Of a stretch of DNA of 64,000 nucleotides, positions 7,585 through 14,971 are shown piece after piece; positions within the stretch are counted from its first letter, which is position 1, and each line of letters starts with the position of its first letter. The notes beneath the pieces are model-generated. The model did no database searches. It saw only the letters and a program-made list of their open reading frames with translations, and was not told where the DNA came from. The stretch is from contig NZ_JADBGF010000001.1 of the NCBI RefSeq assembly GCF_014873495.1, positions 2,108,001-2,172,000 on the forward strand. Direction: 5' to 3'. The translations under genes were made by a program, and so were the position numbers. The DNA is from Streptomyces stelliscabiei. GTDB taxonomy: Bacteria > Actinomycetota > Actinomycetes > Streptomycetales > Streptomycetaceae.

Positions 7585-8406
7585 TCACGGATCGAGGTCG
7601 TCGCCGGACCGTTCGTCGAAGACCCGCATCGCCTTGGCCGTCACCGGGCCCGGGGTGCGGGAGAGTTCACGGGCGTCGACGCGGTGCACGGACTGCACGT
7701 CGCGCAGGCTCGACGTCAGGAACACCTCGTCGGCGCGGTCCAGGACGTCCAGCGGCAGGTCGGTCTCGCGGGCGCCGGTCCACTCGACGACGAGGGCGCG
7801 GGTGATGCCCGCCAGACAGCCGGAGGCGACCGGCGGGGTGTGGATCTCACCGTCGAGGACGACGAAGACGTTGGAGCCCGTGCCCTCGCAGAGCCGGCCC
7901 ACCGTGTTGGCGAACAGCGCCTCGGTCGCGCCCTGTTCGTGGGCGCGGGCCAGGGCGACGACGTTCTCCGCGTACGAGGTGGTCTTCAGGCCGGTGAGGG
8001 CGCCGCGCTCGTTGCGGGTCCAGGGGACGGTGATCACGGCGGTGGAGTCGGCGCGCCGGGCGGTCTCGGCGAGGGCCACGACGAGGGTCGGGCCGTGGTC
8101 GCCCCGGTCGGAGCCGAGCGGCGAGACACCGCCGGTGTAGGTGATGCGGAGCCGGCCGAGCGCCACGGGGTTGGCCTCGATCACGGCCGAGCAGGCGCGG
8201 CGCACCTCGTCGAGGTCGGGCTCGGGCAGACCGAGTCCGCGGGCCGAGAGGGCCAGGCGGTCGAGATGGCGGGTCAGCGCGAACGGCCGGCCGTCGACCG
8301 TCTTCGCGGTCTCGAAGACGCCGTCGCCCACGGTCAGTCCGTGGTCGAGGACGGAGACACGGGCGGAGTCGATGTCCTGCAGTCCGCCGTCGAGCCAGAT
8401 CTTCAC
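7585..8406 (-). CDS. pabC: Aminodeoxychorismate lyase / class IV aminotransferase
   Basis: A 273-residue PLP enzyme of fold type IV. The start region IWLDGGLQDIDSARVSVLDHGLTVGDGVFET (landmark DHGLTVGDGVFET) is diagnostic, and the PLP lysine lies in GLKTTSYAENV near residue 142. Paired with the adjacent pabB it should convert 4-amino-4-deoxychorismate to p-aminobenzoate and pyruvate for folate synthesis. A branched-chain or D-amino-acid aminotransferase activity is possible from sequence alone, but the partner gene makes PabC more likely. The GTG start overlaps the pabB stop (GTGA) and is preceded by GGGAGGA. Confidence 0.88.
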   Translation of the reverse strand: MKIWLDGGLQDIDSARVSVLDHGLTVGDGVFETAKTVDGRPFALTRHLDRLALSARGLGLPEPDLDEVRRACSAVIEANPVALGRLRITYTGGVSPLGSDRGDHGPTLVVALAETARRADSTAVITVPWTRNERGALTGLKTTSYAENVVALARAHEQGATEALFANTVGRLCEGTGSNVFVVLDGEIHTPPVASGCLAGITRALVVEWTGARETDLPLDVLDRADEVFLTSSLRDVQSVHRVDARELSRTPGPVTAKAMRVFDERSGDDLDP

Positions 8407-9446
8407 GTAAGGGTCCTCCCACTCGCCTCGTACGTTCCCGACGCTACCGCGAGCAGTCTGGCGGCCTTCAGCTCGGTCTCCCGCCACTCGGCCTCGGGGT
8501 CCGACCCCCAGGTGATGCCCGCGCCCGTGCCGAAGCGCAGTTCGCCCGCGGCCCGGTCGATCCAGAAGGTACGGATCCCGACCGCCAGCTCGCCCGTGCC
8601 CCGGTCGGCGTCGACCCAGCCGATGCCGCCGGTGTAGGGGCCGCGCGGCGCGGTCTCCAGGGCGTCGATGATGCGCAGGGCGCTCGACTTCGGCGCGCCG
8701 GTGACGGAGCCGGGCGGGAAGGCGGCGGCGAGCAGCTCCGGCCAGCCGGCGCCGTCGCGCAGTTCGCCGCGCACCATCGACACCAGGTGCACGAGCCCCG
8801 GATGCTTCTCGACGACGCACAGGTCGGGCACGGTCACCGACCCGGTGGCGCAGACCTGCCCGATGTCGTTGCGGACCAGGTCGACGATCATGACGTTCTC
8901 CGCGTAGTCCTTCTCCAGGAGGTCCGCCTCGGTGCGGCCGGTGCCCTTGATCGGGCCCGACTCGACGACCCGGCCGTCGCGGCGCAGGAAGAGTTCGGGC
9001 GAGGCGGTGGCGATCTCGACGCCGTGCCCCGGGAGGCGAATCGTTCCTGCAAAAGGTGCCGGATTGCCGCGGGCCAGCAGCGCGGTCAGGGCGTCCACGT
9101 CGGCGTCGGGTGCGACGGGGGCGGACAGCACCCGGCAGAGGTTCGCCTGGTACACCTCGCCGGCGGCGATGTGCTCGCGGATGCGGCGGACGCCCGCCGT
9201 GTACCCGGCGCGGTCGAGGGACGACGTCCAGTCGCCGACGCCCGGCCCGTGCCACTCCCCCGGCACCGGGGCGGGCGCGGGCTCGCGACGTACGTCACTG
9301 AAGCGCGCGCACACCGGATCACCCTCGTAGTCCGCGCACACGGCCCAGAAACCGGAGGAGTCCAGGGCGGCGGCGTCGCTGGTCACATCGGTGAGACCGG
9401 TGGCGACGAGGTTGCCGAAGCGGGCGAGGGGAGGGAGGTCGGGCAC
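8403..9446 (-). CDS. pabB: Aminodeoxychorismate synthase component I
   Basis: A 347-residue chorismate-binding enzyme without a glutaminase domain. The C-terminal two thirds show the family landmarks IKGTGRTEAD, LVRNDIGQVC, FPPGSVTGAPKSSALRIIDALE (core GSVTGAPK) and YTGGIGWV, including the lysine that distinguishes PabB-like enzymes from isochorismate synthases. It should aminate chorismate to aminodeoxychorismate, using ammonia or a separate PabA. It is short for the family because the N-terminal domain is trimmed. It starts with GTG and is translationally coupled to pabC by a GTGA overlap. Confidence 0.9.
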   Translation of the reverse strand: MPDLPPLARFGNLVATGLTDVTSDAAALDSSGFWAVCADYEGDPVCARFSDVRREPAPAPVPGEWHGPGVGDWTSSLDRAGYTAGVRRIREHIAAGEVYQANLCRVLSAPVAPDADVDALTALLARGNPAPFAGTIRLPGHGVEIATASPELFLRRDGRVVESGPIKGTGRTEADLLEKDYAENVMIVDLVRNDIGQVCATGSVTVPDLCVVEKHPGLVHLVSMVRGELRDGAGWPELLAAAFPPGSVTGAPKSSALRIIDALETAPRGPYTGGIGWVDADRGTGELAVGIRTFWIDRAAGELRFGTGAGITWGSDPEAEWRETELKAARLLAVASGTYEASGRTLT

Positions 9447-9533
9447 ACGGTCGAGTCTAGGACGGGCGCCCCGCGGGCGGACCCGGACGGGTCTCGGACT
9501 GGACGCAACGCAGCACGCTGCACAAACGCGTTT

Positions 9534-9561
9534 TTGTGCTGGCCCCGGAATCCGCTAGAGT
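9534..9561 (+). promoter_or_regulatory. Housekeeping-type promoter of the tRNA cluster
   Basis: TTGTGC (9534-9539) and TAGAGT (9556-9561) are separated by 16 bases and lie about 40 bases before the first tRNA. They match the HrdB-type pattern TTGACn / TAgnnT. No other promoter-like pair is closer. Confidence 0.6.
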
Positions 9562-9603
9562 TCAACTCGTCGCCGGGTCGCGCAAGCGGGCCGGAACCGA
9601 CAA

Positions 9604-9676
9604 GCGGACGTAGCTCAGTTGGTAGAGCGCAACCTTGCCAAGGTTGAGGTCGCCAGTTCGAACCTGGTCGTCCGCT
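9604..9676 (+). tRNA. tRNA-Gly (anticodon GCC)
   Basis: A 73-base cloverleaf. The acceptor arms GCGGACG and CGTCCGC pair, the anticodon stem CAACC/GGTTG closes the loop TTGCCAA (anticodon GCC), and the T-loop is AGTTCGAACCT. The discriminator is T and CCA is not encoded. It is first in a five-gene tRNA cluster. Confidence 0.97.
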
Positions 9677-9716
9677 CGCAGCAACGTGGGGGATCTTCCC
9701 GAACCCCCGCACTCCT

Positions 9717-9787
9717 GGTGGAGTGGCCGAGAGGCGAGGCAACGGCCTGCAAAGCCGTCTACACGGGTTCAAATCCCGTCTCCACCT
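9717..9787 (+). tRNA. tRNA-Cys (anticodon GCA)
   Basis: A 71-base cloverleaf. The acceptor arms GGTGGAG and CTCCACC pair, the anticodon stem ACGGC/GCCGT closes CTGCAAA (anticodon GCA), and the T-loop is GGTTCAAATCC. The discriminator U is usual for tRNA-Cys. CCA is not encoded. Confidence 0.97.
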
Positions 9788-9791
9788 CCAA

Positions 9792-9863
9792 GGACGATTA
9801 GCTCAGCGGGAGAGCGCTTCCCTGACACGGAAGAGGTCACTGGTTCAATCCCAGTATCGTCCA
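9792..9863 (+). tRNA. tRNA-Val (anticodon GAC), copy 1
   Basis: A 72-base cloverleaf. The acceptor arms GGACGAT and ATCGTCC pair and the anticodon loop is CTGACAC (GAC). It starts four bases after tRNA-Cys. The body is identical to the two copies that follow. Confidence 0.97.
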
Positions 9864-9904
9864 CTGAGGCCTGAGGGCTTCCGGAGCCGCGAGGTTTCGA
9901 CCCC

Positions 9905-9976
9905 GCGCGATTAGCTCAGCGGGAGAGCGCTTCCCTGACACGGAAGAGGTCACTGGTTCAATCCCAGTATCGCGCA
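9905..9976 (+). tRNA. tRNA-Val (anticodon GAC), copy 2 with altered acceptor stem
   Basis: Same body and anticodon loop CTGACAC as its neighbours, but the acceptor arms are GCGCGAT and ATCGCGC. Positions 2 and 3 differ from copies 1 and 3 on both sides and still pair, so the copy is structurally intact. Confidence 0.95.
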
Positions 9977-10010
9977 CGCAGGATCAGCACCCGTGGTGCT
10001 GTGATCCCGA

Positions 10011-10082
10011 GGACGATTAGCTCAGCGGGAGAGCGCTTCCCTGACACGGAAGAGGTCACTGGTTCAATCCCAGTATCGTCCA
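10011..10082 (+). tRNA. tRNA-Val (anticodon GAC), copy 3
   Basis: Identical across all 72 bases to copy 1, including the acceptor arms GGACGAT/ATCGTCC. It is the last tRNA of the cluster and is followed by a strong terminator. Confidence 0.97.
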
Positions 10083-10091
10083 CACGCACCG

Positions 10092-10122
10092 AGCCCCCGG
10101 CCGTCTCGTACGGCCGGGGGCT
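10092..10122 (+). terminator. Terminator of the tRNA cluster
   Basis: A 13-base-pair stem (AGCCCCCGGCCGT with ACGGCCGGGGGCT) closes the loop CTCGT, nine bases after the last tRNA. The T-tract is minimal (CTTC), common for high-GC actinobacteria. Confidence 0.8.
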
Positions 10123-10160
10123 TCGTCGTGCGCAGGGCGCGGACGCACCCCGCGCGGGGC

Positions 10161-10472
10161 TCAGCTGGAGAACAGCATGTGACCGAAGCCGCGGTTGTGG
10201 TGGCCGTGACCCCCGTGGTGGCCGCCGTGGTGACCCCCGTGCTGAGCGCCCCAGGCGGGAGCGTTGTGACCGCCGCCCGAGGGGTACTGCGGAGCAGCCG
10301 GCGGCGGGGGAACGGCCGGGCCGCCGCCCCACTGGCCCTCCATGCGGGTCAGTGCCTCCAGCTCGCCGTAGTCGAGGAAGATCCCCCGGCAGCCGCTGCA
10401 CTGCTCGATCTGGACGCCACTGCGGTTGTAGGTGTGCATCGGCGCATGGCACTTGGGACACTGCATGTGCAT
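10161..10472 (-). CDS. TFIIB-type zinc-ribbon protein with His/Gly-rich tail
   Basis: A 103-residue protein. The N-terminal zinc ribbon has C-x2-C at CPKC (residues 4-7) and C-x2-C at CSGC, followed by RGIFLDYGELEAL, the classical zf-TFIIB pattern. A Pro-rich linker leads to a tail of repeated HHGG units (GGHHGGHHGGHGHHN) that could bind metal. The function is unknown. GAGGAG lies 12 bases ahead of the ATG at 10472; a TTG directly abutting the GAGGAG is unsuitable. It is transcribed toward the tRNA terminator. Confidence 0.85.
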   Translation of the reverse strand: MHMQCPKCHAPMHTYNRSGVQIEQCSGCRGIFLDYGELEALTRMEGQWGGGPAVPPPPAAPQYPSGGGHNAPAWGAQHGGHHGGHHGGHGHHNRGFGHMLFSS

Positions 10473-10553
10473 GGTTCGGATCAACTCCTCGGCGTTCGGT
10501 CCTGCTTCGCGTTACGCCTGGACAGACACTGTCCGGCCGCGGTCGGTTGCACC

Positions 10554-11501
10554 CTACTTCGGGAAAGGGCCGTCCAACTCCGGCGGGATGCCACTCATTC
10601 GGTCACATGCGTCCACAACGGACCGCTGCGCGTCGTCGAGGGGCCGGCCGGCCGCCGTGGACTTCGCGAGCGCCAGGGCCGCGGTCTGCACGGTGAGTGC
10701 CCGGGCCGGCACGTCCAGTACCGGCCAGGGGTCGCCGTGCGCGGGGACCGCGGGGCCGCCGGCCCCCCGGTAGGCGCTCAGGAAGCGGGTCCACTCCTCG
10801 GGCAGGAGGAGGCCGCAGGCGTACCAGGCGGCGGGGCGGGCGAGGTCCCAGGCGGGGACGCCCACGCCCAGGTCGTCGACGTCGATGAGCCGCCAGGGGC
10901 CTGTGCCCGCCGGATGCCGGACGAGCTGGCCGAGGTGCAGATCGCCGTGGCAGAGGGTGCCCGTGCCGGGCATGGGGGCCTCGGCCCTGGCCCAGGCGGG
11001 AAGGGTGCGCCAGGCGCGCAGTACCGAGGGCGTGGCGGGGTGGTGGGGTGCGGTGGCTTCGAGGCGGGCGACGGCCTGGGCGGCCTTGGCCGGGCCGCGC
11101 ATGGGCGGCAGGCCCGGCGGCGGCTGCTGCCGGTGGAGGCGGGCGAGGAGGGTGGCCGCCGCCTCCCAGGGAGCGGCCTCCGGGGCCTCGGGGTCGACCG
11201 GGGTGCCGTACGGCCAGAACGTGACGAGACGGTCGTGGAGGGCTGCCGGGGTCGGGCGGAGCGGGGCGAGCAGGGTGTCCGGGTGGGCCGCGGCGACGGT
11301 CAGGCGGAGGGTCAGGTGGGCGGGGTCGGTGCCGGGGGCGTGCGCCTTGGCCACGGTGTCGGCGTGACGGACGACCGTGCCGTCGGGGCGTTCCGCGAGG
11401 ACCGAGTCCGGGTGGGAACAGGGGGCGGAACCGGGGTGGGCCGTGCCGCGCACCCTGGCCCTGAGGGCGGGGAGCACGCCGGCGTCGGCTGTGGTCGTCA
11501 T
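10554..11501 (-). CDS. Aminoglycoside-phosphotransferase-fold kinase
   Basis: A 315-residue APH/choline-kinase-fold protein. The catalytic loop CHGDLHLGQLV lies near residues 183-193, with the metal-binding DVDDLGVG about 20 residues later in place of the usual DFE/DWE. The N-lobe is poorly conserved, as is common. The small-molecule substrate is unknown. Streptomyces genomes hold many such genes, and antibiotic resistance should not be assumed. It is monocistronic and ends 80 bases before the zinc-ribbon gene start. Confidence 0.85.
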   Translation of the reverse strand: MTTTADAGVLPALRARVRGTAHPGSAPCSHPDSVLAERPDGTVVRHADTVAKAHAPGTDPAHLTLRLTVAAAHPDTLLAPLRPTPAALHDRLVTFWPYGTPVDPEAPEAAPWEAAATLLARLHRQQPPPGLPPMRGPAKAAQAVARLEATAPHHPATPSVLRAWRTLPAWARAEAPMPGTGTLCHGDLHLGQLVRHPAGTGPWRLIDVDDLGVGVPAWDLARPAAWYACGLLLPEEWTRFLSAYRGAGGPAVPAHGDPWPVLDVPARALTVQTAALALAKSTAAGRPLDDAQRSVVDACDRMSGIPPELDGPFPK

Positions 11502-11655
11502 GGGGTCCCCCTGCTCGGCTACGGCGCTGCACCTGAGCCTACGGTCCCGGTGCGCCCGGCCGGAGGGCCCGGGAGAGGATTCCGGGCCCGGTGGTCACGA
11601 GAAGCCGTCGTGCCCGCCCTCCCTCGTCGGCACGAGTGCCCTCGGCGGGGATCCG

Positions 11656-11701
11656 GAAAAGACAACGCCCGCGCAGCTCCCCAGCTGCGCGGGCGTCTTT
11701 T
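11656..11701. terminator. Bidirectional terminator
   Basis: A perfect 13-base-pair stem (CGCCCGCGCAGCT at 11666-11678 with its complement at 11683-11695) with a four-base loop. It is flanked by AAAAGAC on the left and GTCTTTT on the right, so it has a U-tract on either strand. It lies between two minus-strand genes and would chiefly end the transcript of the gene upstream at 11.8-12.0 kb. Confidence 0.85.
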
Positions 11702-11785
11702 GCCGTCCGCCGCACCCCCGTCCCCACGGGGTTTCATGGATGGATGTCCCCGCCCGGACCGCTCTTCCGGGCCTGGGGTCGCCGC

Positions 11786-11986
11786 TCAGCGCCCCAGCAT
11801 CACACCCACGGACGACGCTTGTGTGACCACTGCTTCCCAGCCGCCGAAGGCGTACACGAGCAGGGCCGCCAGAGGGAGGACCATCGCGGTCGCCACCAAG
11901 GGGTGACGACGGCCCGGACGGCGGTCGGCGGTGAACGTCCTGCGCTCCCGTGTGCGGATCGCGGTCCGCGGTGCCGTGTGGGCCAT
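11786..11986 (-). CDS. Small single-pass membrane protein
   Basis: A 66-residue protein beginning MAHTAPRTAIRTRERRTF. A strongly basic N-terminal half precedes one hydrophobic helix (LVATAMVLPLAALLVYAF) and a short external C-terminus (GWEAVVTQASSVGVMLGR). AGGAGG sits seven bases before the ATG, which decides this start against a longer frame upstream. Function unknown. The downstream bidirectional terminator makes it a single-gene unit. Confidence 0.75.
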   Translation of the reverse strand: MAHTAPRTAIRTRERRTFTADRRPGRRHPLVATAMVLPLAALLVYAFGGWEAVVTQASSVGVMLGR

Positions 11987-12240
11987 GGTCCCTCCTCTGA
12001 CCTTCTTGTCGGTGGTGCTTGCCGTTGGCAGCGGCGGGTGTCTGACCTCGGGGGACGAGTGCTGCACCCGCCGCTTGACCTCAAATCTAGGCGGGTGGCG
12101 GATCGGGGTCGTCATGCCCTCGTACCGATTGCCGGGCCTCCCGGAGGATGAGCGAGGACCCTCGGTGTACTCCCCAGGGTGGAGACGGGGTCCCAGGTCT
12201 CGGGGTCTTCCCGGAGGGGACGCCCGGTCTGCCCCATCTG

Positions 12241-12480
12241 CTACCCGTTCCGCTCCGAGCCGTCCTCGCGGGGCACCGGCTGCTCGACCAGCGCGAGGAC
12301 CCGGTTCGCCATGAACCGGGCCGTCCGCACCACGGAGCCGTTCCGGGTGACTTCGCTCACTTCCACCACGCCCCGTCGCACCGCCGTCTCCACCCGGCGG
12401 CCCGCCCTGCTCGCGATCACCTCGTACGTGCGCGTCGTGTCCCCGGCGTCCACGACGATCTCCACTCGGTCACCCTTCAC
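12241..12480 (-). CDS. Small conserved actinobacterial protein
   Basis: A 79-residue soluble protein. It begins with GTG (MKGDRVEIVVDAG after initiation) with AGGGGG nine bases ahead. The composition is regular alternating beta strands (DRVEIVVDAG, TRTYEVIASRAGRRVETAVRRGVVEVSEV shown by landmarks EVIASRAG and VVEVSEV) with an Arg-rich end, suggesting a small beta-barrel. I do not recognise a named family. It is divergent from the Ser/Thr kinase gene, whose start lies 197 bases away. Confidence 0.65.
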   Translation of the reverse strand: MKGDRVEIVVDAGDTTRTYEVIASRAGRRVETAVRRGVVEVSEVTRNGSVVRTARFMANRVLALVEQPVPREDGSERNG

Positions 12481-12676
12481 GGGTTCAATCCCCCTTCTGC
12501 GGTGGCTGGTTGGGATCAAGGGGAGCCCAACAACGCCCCGAACTCCTGTTCCCTGACTCCTCTTCAAGTTTCTCATTCGGCACTGACAATCCGTCGGGTC
12601 GTGAGGGCGCGGCCTCTGCGCACGCCCGGCCGTGGAAACGTAAGCTGTGGCTCGTCAGACGGAACGGGCAGCGGGG

Positions 12677-14029
12677 ATGAACATGGCGATGATGCGCCTG
12701 AGGCGCGAGGACCCGCGCGTCGTCGGCTCGTTCAGGATCCACAGACGGCTCGGCGCGGGGGGAATGGGCGTCGTCTACCTGGGCTCCGACCGGCGCGGAC
12801 AGCGAGTCGCGCTCAAGGTCATCCGGCCGGACCTGGCGGAGGATCAGGAGTTCCGGTCCCGGTTCGCGCGCGAGGTGTCGGCGGCGCGGCGGATCAGGGG
12901 CGGGTGCACGGCCCGGCTGGTCGCCGCCGATCTGGACGCGGACCGGCCGTGGTTCGCCACGCAGTACGTGCCGGGGCCCTCGCTGCACGACAAGGTCGCC
13001 GATGAGGGGCCCATGTCGGCCGCCGACGTGGCCTCCGTCGGCGCCGCCCTCTCCGAGGGGCTCGTGGCCGTGCACGAGGCCGGTGTCGTACACCGTGATC
13101 TCAAGCCCTCCAACATCCTGCTGTCCCCCAAGGGGCCGCGGATCATCGACTTCGGCATCGCGTGGGCGACCGGGGCCTCGACCCTGACCCATGTCGGTAC
13201 GGCCGTGGGGTCGCCCGGCTTCCTGGCGCCCGAACAGGTGCGCGGGGCAGCCGTCACGCCGGCCACCGACGTCTTCTCCCTCGGCGCCACGCTCGCCTAC
13301 GCGGCGACCGCCGACTCGCCCTTCGGACACGGCAGTTCGGAGGTCATGCTCTACCGGGTGGTGCACGAGGAGGCGCAGCTGCGCGGGGTGCCCGACGCGC
13401 TCGCCCCCCTCGTCCGCGCCTGTCTGGCGAAGGACCCGGAGGAGCGGCCCAGCACGCTGCAACTGTCGCTGCGGCTCAAGGAGATCGCCGCCCGCGAGGC
13501 ACAGGGCCTGTCCGACATGCGACCGCCCGCGCCGCGCACGGATCCGGACCGTTCCTCGGGGCGGCTCGCGGAGCAGTACGTCGAACAGCGCACCCTGCGC
13601 CAGCCGCCGGAGCCGCGGGGGACACAGCCCGGCAGGCCGGGCACGGCCGGTACACCGGTTCCCCGGACCGGGGGCGGCCCCCGGACGGGTGGGAGCGGGG
13701 CGCGGACGGGGGCCGGCGGTGCGCGTTCGGGGGCTCGCCCCCTGCCACCGCGCAACACCACGGGCTCCGGGAAGCGGCCCGCTGCGCGCAGTGGCGCGGC
13801 ACGGCCGGGGCCCCGGACCAACGGGACCGGGCGACGGCCCGCCAATCCGCGGCTGCTGCGGCAGCGGCTCTTCGTGTTCGTCGTGGTGACGTTGCTCGCC
13901 GCACTCGGGATCGCCACGGCGCAGGGATGCCAGGGGCCGTCCCGGGGACTCGGTGACGGCGTCCGCCAGGAGCAGCCGGTCGTGGAGCGGGACGCCGGGG
14001 GTTCGGCGGGGTCGGCCCCGGTCCCCTAG
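12677..14029 (+). CDS. Membrane Ser/Thr protein kinase (PknB/Hanks type)
   Basis: A 450-residue kinase. The cytoplasmic catalytic domain has the glycine loop LGAGGMGVVYLG near residue 26, the ATP lysine in ALKVI near 47, the catalytic loop HRDLKPSN near 141, DFG near 158 and the APEQ segment. A proline/glycine/arginine-rich juxtamembrane linker (about 290-390) precedes one membrane helix (LFVFVVVTLLAALGIATA), and a short acidic extracellular tail has no PASTA repeats. It would phosphorylate unknown proteins in response to an unknown signal. Several in-frame ATGs cluster at 12677-12692; I report the first, and any of them keeps the whole kinase domain. Confidence 0.92.
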   Translation: MNMAMMRLRREDPRVVGSFRIHRRLGAGGMGVVYLGSDRRGQRVALKVIRPDLAEDQEFRSRFAREVSAARRIRGGCTARLVAADLDADRPWFATQYVPGPSLHDKVADEGPMSAADVASVGAALSEGLVAVHEAGVVHRDLKPSNILLSPKGPRIIDFGIAWATGASTLTHVGTAVGSPGFLAPEQVRGAAVTPATDVFSLGATLAYAATADSPFGHGSSEVMLYRVVHEEAQLRGVPDALAPLVRACLAKDPEERPSTLQLSLRLKEIAAREAQGLSDMRPPAPRTDPDRSSGRLAEQYVEQRTLRQPPEPRGTQPGRPGTAGTPVPRTGGGPRTGGSGARTGAGGARSGARPLPPRNTTGSGKRPAARSGAARPGPRTNGTGRRPANPRLLRQRLFVFVVVTLLAALGIATAQGCQGPSRGLGDGVRQEQPVVERDAGGSAGSAPVP

Positions 14030-14045
14030 GACCCGGGCCGGGGCG

Positions 14046-14864
14046 CTAGTTCTGCGGCCGTCCCGTCGCCACCGCGTAGAAGGCCACGGCCGCCGCCGCG
14101 CCCACGTTGAGGGAGTCGACTCCGTGGGCCATGGGGATGCGGACCCATTCGTCGGCGGACATGAGGGCCTTGGTGGAGAGGCCGTCTCCCTCGGCGCCGA
14201 GCATCAGGGCGACGCGGTCCATGCGGTGCGGGGCGGTCTCGTCGAGGGACTTCGCCTTCTCGTCCGGGGTGAGGGCGAGCAGGGTGAAGCCGGCGTCGCG
14301 GACCGCGTCGAGACCCTTGGGCCAGGCGTCCAGGCGGGCGTAGGGCACGGAGAAGACCGCGCCCATGGAGACCTTGACGCTGCGGCGGTAGAGCGGGTCG
14401 GCGCAGTCCGGGGAGAGCAGGACCGCGTCCATGCCGAGGGCGGCGGCCGAGCGGAAGATCGCGCCGATGTTGGTGTGGTCGTTGACCGACTCCATGATGA
14501 CGACCCGGCGGGCGGCGCCGAGGAGTTGGTCGGCCGTCGGCAGGGGCCTGCGCTGCATCGAGGCGAGGGCGCCCCGGTGCACGTGGTACCCGGTGACCTG
14601 TTCGGCGAGTTCGGGGCTGACCGCGTAGACGGGGGCCGGGAGTTCGTCGATGACGTCGCGCATGAGGTCGACCCACTTGGCGGAGAGCAGCATGGAGCGC
14701 ATCTCGTAGCCGGCTTCCTTGGCCCGTCTGATGACCTTCTCGCCCTCGGCGATGAACAGGCCCTCGGCGGGCTCGCGCCGTCGGCGCAGCTCCACGTCGG
14801 TCAGGCCGGTGTAGTCGCGCAGGCGCGGGTCGTCGGGGTCGTCAACGGTGATGAGATCGGCCAC
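14046..14864 (-). CDS. TrmH/SpoU-family RNA 2'-O-methyltransferase
   Basis: A 272-residue SPOUT methyltransferase. An N-terminal substrate-binding domain (GLFIAEGEKVIRRA) leads to the three family motifs: VIMESVNDHTNIGAIFRSAAALGMDAV (core NIGAIFRSA), VALMLGAEGDGLS, and VRIPMAHGVDSLNVGAAAAVAFY (core IPMAHGVDSLNV). It binds S-adenosylmethionine in a trefoil knot and methylates a ribose in rRNA or tRNA; the target nucleotide is unknown. It lies 107 bases from the end of cysG on the same strand and converges on the kinase gene with 16 bases between. Confidence 0.92.
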   Translation of the reverse strand: MADLITVDDPDDPRLRDYTGLTDVELRRRREPAEGLFIAEGEKVIRRAKEAGYEMRSMLLSAKWVDLMRDVIDELPAPVYAVSPELAEQVTGYHVHRGALASMQRRPLPTADQLLGAARRVVIMESVNDHTNIGAIFRSAAALGMDAVLLSPDCADPLYRRSVKVSMGAVFSVPYARLDAWPKGLDAVRDAGFTLLALTPDEKAKSLDETAPHRMDRVALMLGAEGDGLSTKALMSADEWVRIPMAHGVDSLNVGAAAAVAFYAVATGRPQN

Positions 14865-14971
14865 AGGGTGATACTGCCTTGTCCTGGGTGTGGTGCCAAC
14901 GGCTGGGGACGGGTCGGGTTACCGGTGGTTACGGTTCCGCTCCCGCACGGTCCGGGGTCGTCGCCCGGGTG

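Noticed and set aside
9792..10082. Repeated 72-base units with about 40-base spacers, CRISPR-like at first sight
   Set aside because: Each repeat folds as a tRNA-Val; there are only three and no cas genes.
9604..10082. tRNA cluster as a possible integration site of a mobile element
   Set aside because: No integrase, no direct repeat of a tRNA 3' end and no foreign-looking genes within the window on either side.
10554..11501. Antibiotic resistance gene (aminoglycoside kinase)
   Set aside because: Only the general APH fold is visible; most such streptomycete genes are not resistance genes and no cluster is present.
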